From the NCBI GenBank assembly GCA_900544435.1, contig UQVG01000158.1, forward strand, positions 1 to 5,468: a stretch of 5,468 bases of DNA, written 5' to 3'. Both the position numbers and the translations under genes were made by a program. This document shows, in pieces, positions 1 to 5,468 of the stretch (within the stretch, counting starts at the first letter, position 1; every line of letters begins with the position of its first letter). The DNA is from an uncultured Erysipelotrichaceae bacterium. GTDB lineage: Bacteria > Bacillota_I > Bacilli_A > Erysipelotrichales > Coprobacillaceae. The notes beneath the pieces were generated by a model. That model worked only from the letters and a program-made list of their open reading frames with translations. It was not told the origin of the DNA and ran no database searches.

Positions 1-1476
1 GGCTGCTTTTGCTGCTTCTATAACTTCGTTATCTGTTGCTTCTGGTTTTCCATAACGAATATTATCAGCTATGGTTCCCGTAAATAAATGAGTGTCTTGT
101 AAAACAATAGAAATCGATTTTCTTAAATCATCTTTTTTAATCAATTTTACATCAATACCATCATAAGTAATTGAACCTTTCGTAATATCATAGAAACGAT
201 TAATTAAGTTAATAATCGTTGTTTTTCCTGCACCTGTGCTTCCAACAAAAGCAATTTTTTGTCCCGGTTTTGCAAAAAGATTAATATCTTTTAAAATTGG
301 ATGTGTTTCATTATAACCAAATACCACATCATGGAAACGAACATCTCCTTTTAATTCAACAAGTTCAATGCCATTGTTTCTTGGATGTCTCCAAGCCCAA
401 TGTCCTGTATAATGGTCACTTTCTTGCATTGAACCATCTTCTTTGATTTCTACTTGTGTTAATGTCACTTTTCCTTCATCAACTTCTTCACTTTCATTCA
501 TTAAATCAAAGATTCTTTCAGCACCAGCCATGGCAGCAAGAATAAAGTTTAATTGTTGTGTAAATTGATTAATAGGCATCGCTGTTTGTCTTACAAAGAC
601 AAGATAAGATGATAAACTTCCAAGATCCATAATACCATTAATAGCAAATAAACCACCTATACTTGCGACAAGAGCATAATTGAAATAAGAAATAGAAACA
701 ACAGTTGGTATTGTTCTTCCTGAATAAGTTAAAGCTTCTACTGCTGAATCATAAAGTTCTTGGTTTCTATGATCAAATTCAATTGAGTTTTCTTTTTCAT
801 GGTTAAAGACTTTAACAACCTTGATTCCATCTACCATTTCTTCAATAAAACCATTTAAATAACCCATGGCATTTTGTTGTTTTTTAAAGTATTTTTTACT
901 TCTTTGACTTAAGTATTGAATTAAAAAATACATTAAAATCATACATGCAAAAACAATCAGTGATAATTTCCAACTTAAAACAAAGATCAAAAAGAGTGTA
1001 CCTACAATCATAATAAAGCTTTGAATCAATGTATCAAAACAGTTATTTAAAGCATCTTGAATCGTATCTAAATCGTTGGTAAAGCGACTCATGATTTCTC
1101 CATGAGGGTGCCCATCAAAATAAGAAATTGGTAATTTTTGCATTTTCGCAAATAAATCATTTCTTAATTCTTGGACAATACTTTGAGCTGTATGTACCAT
1201 TAATTGTTTATAGATAGCTGTAGCAGTTGCTCCTATAAAATAAACAATCGCCATGAAAATAATAAAGGAAACTAAACCATGATAATCATTTTTTAAAACA
1301 TAACGATTAACGACTGTTTTAATTTGATAAGTTCCCCATAAACTAATCGAAGTTGAAAGAATAACAAGTATTCCAATAAACACAAAAGCGTATTTATGAT
1401 TACCAATATATTTTTTAAAAGATGAAAGTGTCTTTTTCATATTTTTAGGTTTTGCATTTGTAAGTTGTCTTGCCAT
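1..1476 (-). CDS. ABC exporter half-transporter, permease fused to ATPase (second subunit, 3' end outside window)
   Basis: Partial gene: 492 codons from the ATG at 1476 stay open to the left edge, so roughly 110-130 C-terminal residues are missing. It encodes an exporter half with an N-terminal six-helix membrane domain (hydrophobic stretches near residues 27-48, 68-88, 150-168, 170-188, 256-278, 283-303) and a C-terminal nucleotide-binding domain. Visible ATP-site elements are canonical: A-loop Tyr388, Walker A GSTGAGKT at 412-419, and Q-loop Gln460 in VLQDTHLF. Between the two domains sits a long polar linker (about 328-376) with the motif HWAWRHP at 359-365. Signature, Walker B and H-loop are not seen. 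The start overlaps the stop of the preceding ABC gene by one base, and AAAGGAG lies 10 bases upstream, so the start is secure. I infer that this is the catalytically competent partner of a heterodimeric drug or toxin exporter of the inner membrane. The substrate cannot be told from sequence. Confidence 0.93.
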   Translation of the reverse strand, partial: MARQLTNAKPKNMKKTLSSFKKYIGNHKYAFVFIGILVILSTSISLWGTYQIKTVVNRYVLKNDYHGLVSFIIFMAIVYFIGATATAIYKQLMVHTAQSIVQELRNDLFAKMQKLPISYFDGHPHGEIMSRFTNDLDTIQDALNNCFDTLIQSFIMIVGTLFLIFVLSWKLSLIVFACMILMYFLIQYLSQRSKKYFKKQQNAMGYLNGFIEEMVDGIKVVKVFNHEKENSIEFDHRNQELYDSAVEALTYSGRTIPTVVSISYFNYALVASIGGLFAINGIMDLGSLSSYLVFVRQTAMPINQFTQQLNFILAAMAGAERIFDLMNESEEVDEGKVTLTQVEIKEDGSMQESDHYTGHWAWRHPRNNGIELVELKGDVRFHDVVFGYNETHPILKDINLFAKPGQKIAFVGSTGAGKTTIINLINRFYDITKGSITYDGIDVKLIKKDDLRKSISIVLQDTHLFTGTIADNIRYGKPEATDNEVIEAAKAA

Positions 1477-3200
1477 TATAAATCAACTCCTTTCAATTGA
1501 GAATCATAGATTTCTTGATAAATTTCATCATTCTTTAATAATTCTTCATGATTTCCAATTGCATGAATTTTTCCATTATCTAAGATAATGATTTGATTAG
1601 CATGTTGAAGTGAAGAAATACGTTGAGCAATAATAATCTTTGTTGTTCCTTTTAAAGAAGCTAATGCTTCTTTAATACTTGCTTCTGTCGCTGTATCAAC
1701 TGCACTTGTTGAATCATCTAAAATAAGAATTTTAGGATGTTTCAATAATGCTCTAGCAATACATAAACGTTGTTTTTGTCCCCCAGAAACATTGACACCA
1801 CCTTGTTTTAAATATGTATCATAACCTTCTGGAAAGTTTTCTATAAATTCATCCACACAAGCTTGTTTACAAGCCCATTTGATTTCTTCATCACTTGCTT
1901 CTTTATTACCCCATAAAAGATTTTCTTTAACTGTTCCAGAAAATAAAGTATTTTTTTGTAAAACCATGCCTACTTGATCTCTTAAATATTCTAACGAATA
2001 ATCTTTGACATTATGTCCATCAATCAAAATTTCTCCCTCACTTACATCATAAAGACGATCAATCAATTGGACTAAACTTGTTTTAGCTGAACCTGTCCCT
2101 CCTAAGATACCAACTGTAGAACCAGGTTCAATATGTAAGTTAATGTTACTTAAAACATTTTCTTGGGCAGTTTCTTTATATTTAAATGAAACATTTTTAA
2201 ATTCGATTTCACCTTGATTCATTTCCATTATTGGATCAACTGGATCATGTAAATTATTCACTTCATCTAAAACATCTACAATACGTTTACAACTGGCAAG
2301 TGAACGCGTCAACATTAAGAAAACATTTGAAATCATCATTAAAGCATTTAAGATTTGTAAGACATAACTTAAAAATCCAGTAAGTTGTCCAACTTTCATT
2401 TCACCAGCAAAGATCATTTGACTTCCAAAGAAAAGAATACAAACGATTGTGGTATACATCATATATTGAAATAATGGCATATTACATACAGAGTAACGAA
2501 AAGCTTTTTCACTATGATTTCTAAGTTCTTGATTGATTTTTTCAAACTTTTCGTTTTCATAATCACCTTTGACATAAGCTTTTACTGTACGAATCGCAAT
2601 TAAGTTTTCTTGAACGACCGTATTGACTTCATCCACATTACTTTGCATAAAGCGAAATAATGGCCCTACTGTTTTTACAATTAAAAATAAACCAATTCCT
2701 AAAACAGGTGCAACGACAATAAAAATCAAAGCAAGTTTAGCATTCATCTTAATTGATAAAAATAAAGCCATTGAAAACATAAATGGTGCTCTTACAAGTG
2801 GTCTAAAACCATTACAAATAGCATTTTGAATAATCGTTACATCGCTTGTAAGTCGTGTAATTAAAGATGATGTTGAAAAATGATCTGTATTTGAAAAAGA
2901 AAAGTTTTGTACTTTTTCAAATTCAGTTTTTCTTATTTCAAAACCAACCCCTTGACCAGCAACAGCCGCATAACGTGAATAAAGGATTCCTAGCACTAAA
3001 GCAATTAAAGCACAAACTGCCATTAAAACACCTTGCATAATAATATAATGCTGATCTTTTTGAGCTACCCCAATATCAATAATATTAGCCATTAATACTG
3101 GTATCACTAATTCAAAGACTGTTTCTCCTACTACACATAAAAACGCTAGAATAAACGCTTTTTTATATTTTTTCGCAAATGGTATTAAACGTCTAATCAT
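1476..3200 (-). CDS. ABC exporter half-transporter with degenerate ATP site (first subunit)
   Basis: Complete 574-residue exporter half: a membrane domain of six predicted helices (near residues 14-36, 52-74, 135-153, 155-176, 245-266, 272-297) followed by an ATP-binding domain. Motifs seen: A-loop Tyr341, Walker A GGTGSAKT at 367-374, Q-loop Gln415, signature VSGGQ at 471-475, Walker B ILILDD at 491-496, and H-loop region IIIAQR with Gln526. Three positions differ from a hydrolysing site: Ala372 for the last Walker A glycine, Asp496 for the catalytic Glu, and Gln526 for the switch His. In heterodimeric exporters (TM287/288, LmrCD, BmrCD) one subunit carries such a non-hydrolysing site, so pairing with the next gene is a strong inference. 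The start at 3200 has GGGGAG seven bases upstream and lies 13 bases after the marR stop. A role in efflux of drugs or toxic compounds is inferred from the family and the MarR neighbour; the substrate is unknown. Confidence 0.95.
   Translation of the reverse strand: MIRRLIPFAKKYKKAFILAFLCVVGETVFELVIPVLMANIIDIGVAQKDQHYIIMQGVLMAVCALIALVLGILYSRYAAVAGQGVGFEIRKTEFEKVQNFSFSNTDHFSTSSLITRLTSDVTIIQNAICNGFRPLVRAPFMFSMALFLSIKMNAKLALIFIVVAPVLGIGLFLIVKTVGPLFRFMQSNVDEVNTVVQENLIAIRTVKAYVKGDYENEKFEKINQELRNHSEKAFRYSVCNMPLFQYMMYTTIVCILFFGSQMIFAGEMKVGQLTGFLSYVLQILNALMMISNVFLMLTRSLASCKRIVDVLDEVNNLHDPVDPIMEMNQGEIEFKNVSFKYKETAQENVLSNINLHIEPGSTVGILGGTGSAKTSLVQLIDRLYDVSEGEILIDGHNVKDYSLEYLRDQVGMVLQKNTLFSGTVKENLLWGNKEASDEEIKWACKQACVDEFIENFPEGYDTYLKQGGVNVSGGQKQRLCIARALLKHPKILILDDSTSAVDTATEASIKEALASLKGTTKIIIAQRISSLQHANQIIILDNGKIHAIGNHEELLKNDEIYQEIYDSQLKGVDL
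1487..1493 (-). promoter_or_regulatory. Ribosome binding site of second ABC gene, embedded in the first
   Basis: AAAGGAG lies 10 bases before the ATG at 1476, inside the last codons of the upstream ABC gene. Stop and start then overlap as TAATG. The arrangement suggests translational coupling, which would help keep the two transporter halves at matched levels. Confidence 0.8.
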
Positions 3201-3207
3201 AAAACAA

Positions 3208-3213
3208 CTCCCC
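3208..3213 (-). promoter_or_regulatory. Ribosome binding site of first ABC gene
   Basis: GGGGAG lies seven bases before the ATG at 3200 and directly abuts the TAG stop of the MarR gene (3214-3216). It fills most of the 13-base gap between the two genes. The tight packing supports co-transcription, and the site fixes the start of the ABC gene. Confidence 0.75.
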
Positions 3214-3639
3214 CTATAATTCTTTATTTGTCAGATTTTTATACATACGATTTAAAAAATCTTCAAATTGTTTCTTTTCTTCCTCACTAAAATCTTTCAA
3301 AGAAATATTTTCAATTTCAAGACAGTGAGCATTCCATTTCTTTAAAGACTCTTTTCCATATTCTGTAATATTTAATTGATAAGCTCTTTTATTTTTAGGA
3401 TTGATCTTTCTTGTCAACATTTCCTTTTTCTCTAAATTATCAATCATCTTACTAACAGTAGCACTTTCAATATCACATTCATCCGCAATATCCCTTAATT
3501 TACAATCTTGATGAGCATTTAAATACCTCAAGACTTTTGGTTGTCCTGGGGATAAATGATACTCATCCATCGTTTCTCGATTCTTTTTTGTTTGAGCATG
3601 TTGTGTTTTAAACAACATCAAATAAAATGGTGTCTTCAT
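3214..3639 (-). CDS. MarR-family winged-helix transcriptional regulator
   Basis: 141 residues, the usual MarR length. The layout fits the family: an N-terminal dimerisation helix, then LSPGQPKVLRYL at 29-40, a helix-turn-helix with the recognition helix around 57-71 (SATVSKMIDNLEKKEML region), a basic beta-wing around 76-89 (NPKNKRAY), and C-terminal dimerisation helices from about 92. MarR proteins bind palindromic operators as dimers and usually let go when they bind a small ligand or when a thiol is oxidised. Cysteines occur at 46, 55 and 106, but none matches the N-terminal sensing Cys of OhrR-type proteins, so redox sensing is only a possibility. The start at 3639 is preceded by a full AGGAGG four bases away. 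As first gene of an operon with two ABC exporter genes, with palindromes over its own promoter, it is most likely an autorepressor that controls the exporter. Confidence 0.93.
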   Translation of the reverse strand: MKTPFYLMLFKTQHAQTKKNRETMDEYHLSPGQPKVLRYLNAHQDCKLRDIADECDIESATVSKMIDNLEKKEMLTRKINPKNKRAYQLNITEYGKESLKKWNAHCLEIENISLKDFSEEEKKQFEDFLNRMYKNLTNKEL

Positions 3640-3643
3640 AATA

Positions 3644-3649
3644 CCTCCT
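3644..3649 (-). promoter_or_regulatory. Ribosome binding site of MarR gene
   Basis: Consensus AGGAGG lies four bases before the ATG at 3639, a slightly short spacing. The downstream operator palindrome ends only two bases before it, so in the transcript a small GUUAG/CUAAC hairpin could form right beside this site. Confidence 0.8.
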
Positions 3650-3651
3650 AT

Positions 3652-3680
3652 GTTAGTACCCTAACTATTAGCATACTAAC
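3652..3680 (-). promoter_or_regulatory. Tandem palindromic operator, probably for the MarR regulator
   Basis: Two palindromes sit 15 bases apart. The one nearer the gene (3652-3665) has perfect 5-base arms, GTTAG and CTAAC, around TACC. The one nearer the promoter (3667-3680) has ATTAG and CTAAC around CATA, with four paired positions. The promoter-side copy overlaps the -10 box by two bases and covers the likely transcription start; the other lies in the leader just before the ribosome binding site. Position and symmetry fit autorepression by the adjacent MarR protein. GTTAG half-sites are also reported for the MarR-family repressor MepR of Staphylococcus aureus. Binding itself is inferred. 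Confidence 0.75.
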
Positions 3681-3707
3681 AATATTCCTATAAAGAAAAA
3701 AAGTCAA
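3679..3707 (-). promoter_or_regulatory. Sigma-A-type promoter of the marR-ABC operon
   Basis: The -35 box TTGACT (3702-3707, five of six consensus bases) and -10 box TATTGT (3679-3684, four of six) are separated by exactly 17 bases. The transcript should begin near 3672, giving a leader of about 30 bases. The weak -10 box runs into the operator, as expected for a repressible promoter. The upstream edge is one base from the end of the preceding terminator's T-tract. Confidence 0.75.
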
Positions 3708-3708
3708 G

Positions 3709-3735
3709 AAAAAAGCTTTGGAAAATTCCAAAGCT
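3709..3735 (-). terminator. Intrinsic terminator after the ATPase/nuclease gene
   Basis: A near-perfect inverted repeat at 3714-3735 has arms AGCTTTGGAA and TTCCAAAGCT around a two-base centre. In RNA it would probably form an eight-pair stem with a six-base loop. On the minus strand it runs directly into six Ts (3714-3709). It begins five bases after the TAG stop of the ATPase/nuclease gene. Read on the plus strand there is no T-tract after the stem, so it should work in one direction only. Confidence 0.85.
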
Positions 3736-3740
3736 CATAG

Positions 3741-5375
3741 CTACGCTTTTACTATATAACAATATTTCTTATAAAAAGATATCCCATATCCTTTTACATG
3801 TAAATAACCATCATTGATAATTTCATCCTTATATCGATTATCGATTATTTGCTTGGCTCCTTCTTTTGCGTCACTTACAAGTTCTTTAACGCTCTTAGAA
3901 TGTTTACATTCTAAGATAAGTGCTGTTTGAAAGATCTGTTTAGGTAGAATGCATAGATCAAATCTTCCGTTACCTGATTCTCTATTTGATTTGATATTCT
4001 TACCACTGAATAATCCTACTAGAAATCCATGATAGAAAGATTCTTCATTATCAAAGTAACTGATACTTCTTGATAAGATATCTCCTAGTATTTCATTAGC
4101 TTGATCAACATCTTCTTTAACAAGACATTGATAAAGATCTTCTTTTCTTACAAAAGTATAATCTTCAAAATAACTCATAAAAGATTGCTTATAGATTTCA
4201 TACACTTCTCTATTTGGAATAACTAGTCTATATTTGTTTTCTCCTAAATTTTCAATAACTCTTAAATAACCTGTAAGAAGGAGAAAACTATAGATATTAT
4301 TGATATTATCCATTTCTCGATAAGTAAGTTCTGGTTTGATGTATTTTTCTAAAGATTTGCCTTGAATCAGTTGTTCAAATTCTTCATGAAGTTCATCACT
4401 ACTATTTTGGATATAATTGACGACAAGATCATTACCACTGGTATTTGCCCAAAAGGAAACAGGTTTAAAAGATTGATCCTGTATTTTATTTTTGACATAC
4501 ATCAATGTACTCCAAGGATTATAGATTTCTGTATTTCCAAATAAATAACCATCATACCATTCTTTGACTTCATCTATATAAGATGATAATTGATAATCTT
4601 CTAATAACTGTTTAACTTCATTTTCATTAAAACCAAAATATTCATTACCTATATTATTTAAAATAGAATAAGAAGTAAAATTATTTAAACCAGTGAAGAT
4701 GCTTTCTTTAGAAATACGAAGACATCCTGTCATGATTCCTTTTTCTAAAGCATCATTTGTTTTAAGTGATGAAGAGAAAACACTTCTTAGAAAATCGACC
4801 ATTTCGTCATAATAATTATTTTGATAGGCTGATTGTAAAGGAACATCATATTCATCAATAAGAATAATCACTTTTTGATGATAGTGTTTATATAAACATC
4901 TTGAAATTGTTTTTAAAGCATATTTAAGTTGATTTAAAGAAGCTCTTAAAAATCTAAAGTCCTGTAAAATTAATTGATCAGATTCATCAACATATACACT
5001 TTCAAGAAGCTCTTTATTTTGTAATATAACATTTTTAATGACATCTCCAAAAGAAGAAATTTGATCATCAAAAGTTAAATTCTTCATTTCTTTTAAAGAA
5101 ATGAATATTGTTGGATATTGATTTTGATGTTTTAAAGCATCTTTGCTTTTTGAAATATTTAAATCATTGAATAAATAAGAATTTTCTTTTTCTTTAATAG
5201 AAAAGAAATAATAAAGCATCGACATATTAAGTGTCTTACCAAATCTTCGAGGTCTTGTATATAAAACAACTTGTTCATTTAAGATATCTGCAATTAAATT
5301 AGTTTTATCTACATAATATGCCTTCTTATCAATCATTGTTTTAAAATTTTCAATTCCTGTAGGTATCAGCTTCAT
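3741..5375 (-). CDS. AAA-ATPase-like protein with C-terminal PD-(D/E)XK nuclease-like domain, role unknown
   Basis: Complete 544-residue protein of the family with an N-terminal AAA-ATPase-like domain (Pfam PF09820 type) and a C-terminal PD-(D/E)XK domain (PF08011 type), recognised by motif from memory. The N-terminus has the family pattern YYVDKT at 20-25, then RPRRFGKT at 41-48, a P-loop variant without the usual first glycine. Walker B is ILIDEYD at 171-177. Family blocks follow at 213-233 (TGCLRISKESIFTGLNNF) and 272-289 (WYDGY, then YNPWS). The nuclease-like part has FYHGFLVGL at 447-455, Asp473 in GRFD and Glu489/Lys491 in LECK, giving the expected D...ExK catalytic set, and AKQIIDNRY near 507-515. 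No signal peptide or membrane segment is evident, so it is probably cytoplasmic. Nucleic-acid cleavage powered or gated by ATP is an inference. Such genes are often multicopy in gut bacteria and their biological job is not established. The start at 5375 has only a modest GTGAG site upstream but matches the family's N-terminus. Confidence 0.88.
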   Translation of the reverse strand: MKLIPTGIENFKTMIDKKAYYVDKTNLIADILNEQVVLYTRPRRFGKTLNMSMLYYFFSIKEKENSYLFNDLNISKSKDALKHQNQYPTIFISLKEMKNLTFDDQISSFGDVIKNVILQNKELLESVYVDESDQLILQDFRFLRASLNQLKYALKTISRCLYKHYHQKVIILIDEYDVPLQSAYQNNYYDEMVDFLRSVFSSSLKTNDALEKGIMTGCLRISKESIFTGLNNFTSYSILNNIGNEYFGFNENEVKQLLEDYQLSSYIDEVKEWYDGYLFGNTEIYNPWSTLMYVKNKIQDQSFKPVSFWANTSGNDLVVNYIQNSSDELHEEFEQLIQGKSLEKYIKPELTYREMDNINNIYSFLLLTGYLRVIENLGENKYRLVIPNREVYEIYKQSFMSYFEDYTFVRKEDLYQCLVKEDVDQANEILGDILSRSISYFDNEESFYHGFLVGLFSGKNIKSNRESGNGRFDLCILPKQIFQTALILECKHSKSVKELVSDAKEGAKQIIDNRYKDEIINDGYLHVKGYGISFYKKYCYIVKA

Positions 5376-5383
5376 ATAATCAA

Positions 5384-5388
5384 CTCAC
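5384..5388 (-). promoter_or_regulatory. Weak ribosome binding site of the ATPase/nuclease gene
   Basis: GTGAG, within AAGTGAG, lies eight bases before the ATG at 5375. It departs from AAGGAG at one base and is clearly weaker than the sites of the three downstream genes, suggesting lower translation. Confidence 0.5.
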
Positions 5389-5400
5389 TTTCTTATAAGT

Positions 5401-5429
5401 ATTATACAAGATATATCTTTATATTTCTA
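5401..5429 (-). promoter_or_regulatory. Probable promoter of the ATPase/nuclease gene
   Basis: A perfect TATAAT (5401-5406) lies 17 bases from TAGAAA (5424-5429), which matches four of six -35 bases. The transcript would start near 5394, with a leader of about 20 bases. A second possible promoter pairs GTGACA (5440-5445) with TATAAA (5418-5423) at 16 bases spacing. The region is so AT-rich that some such matches are expected by chance, but the perfect -10 box at the right distance makes the first the better candidate. Confidence 0.55.
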
Positions 5430-5447
5430 TTGGATTATTTGTCACAT

Positions 5448-5468
5448 AAAAAGCTTTGGACAATATCC
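5448..5468 (-). terminator. Partial terminator of an upstream gene, cut by the window edge
   Basis: On the minus strand the edge reads through TCCAAAGCT into five Ts, the 3' arm and T-tract of an intrinsic terminator. Only the start of the other arm is visible: GGA pairs with TCC around CAATA. If this is right, the plus-strand bases just beyond the window should continue as AAAGCT. It would end a minus-strand gene to the right. It is also a near copy of the terminator arm at 3710-3729. Confidence 0.5.

Noticed and set aside
1..1476. The left-hand ABC gene considered as a truncated pseudogene
   Set aside because: The frame is open to the window edge with all expected motifs in order up to the Q-loop, so it is cut by the window, not broken.
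2623..2829. Plus-strand open frame of 68 codons opposite the first ABC gene
   Set aside because: It lies wholly antisense to a well-supported gene, has no convincing ribosome binding site, and its translation looks like a mirror of hydrophobic helix codons with no family resemblance.
3652..3680. The operator palindromes read as a riboswitch or attenuator
   Set aside because: The leader is only about 30 bases, too short for a known riboswitch, and there is no T-tract after the small hairpin. A protein operator explains position and symmetry better.
4362..4544. Plus-strand open frame of 60 codons opposite the ATPase/nuclease gene
   Set aside because: It is antisense to conserved family motifs, has no supporting start signals, and its low-complexity composition is typical of AT-rich shadow frames.
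3214..5375. The idea that the ATPase/nuclease gene and the MarR-ABC genes form one functional system
   Set aside because: A strong terminator, a separate promoter and dedicated operators lie between them. Same-strand adjacency alone does not support a shared function.
5376..5468. A small RNA or tRNA in the right-hand intergenic stretch
   Set aside because: No cloverleaf or other structured RNA pattern is visible; the AT-rich bases are explained by a promoter and part of a terminator.

Overview
The window is AT-rich and every gene lies on the minus strand. Low GC, strong AGGAGG-type ribosome binding sites, sigma-A-like promoters, a U-tract terminator and the protein families all point to a low-GC Bacillota. 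A gut Erysipelotrichia or Clostridia relative is my best guess, but no sequence here fixes the genus.

Reading along the minus strand (right to left): 5468-5376 is an intergenic stretch with part of a terminator-like hairpin at the window edge and the promoter of the next gene. 5375-3741 encodes a 544-residue protein with an N-terminal AAA-ATPase-like domain and a C-terminal PD-(D/E)XK nuclease-like domain; its cellular role is unknown. A strong intrinsic terminator (3709-3735) closes this unit. One base further on begins the promoter of a separate operon: a MarR-family regulator (3639-3214), then two ABC exporter half-transporters (3200-1476, and 1476 running off the left edge).

The operon makes sense as a self-regulated multidrug or toxic-compound exporter. 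Two tandem TTAG-N4-CTAA palindromes cover the -10 box and the start of the transcript, where MarR would block its own operon until a ligand releases it. The first ABC subunit has a degenerate ATP site (catalytic Glu replaced by Asp, H-loop His replaced by Gln, and an unusual Walker A). This is the mark of a heterodimeric exporter of the TM287/288, LmrCD or BmrCD kind. The second ABC gene overlaps the first by one base (TAATG), fitting equal production of the two subunits. Its ABC signature, Walker B and H-loop lie beyond the left edge.

I found no RNA gene, CRISPR array, transposase or phage gene. The least explained items are the ATPase/nuclease gene, the near-identical terminator half-sequences on both sides of it, and the conserved-looking HWAW linker in the second ABC subunit.
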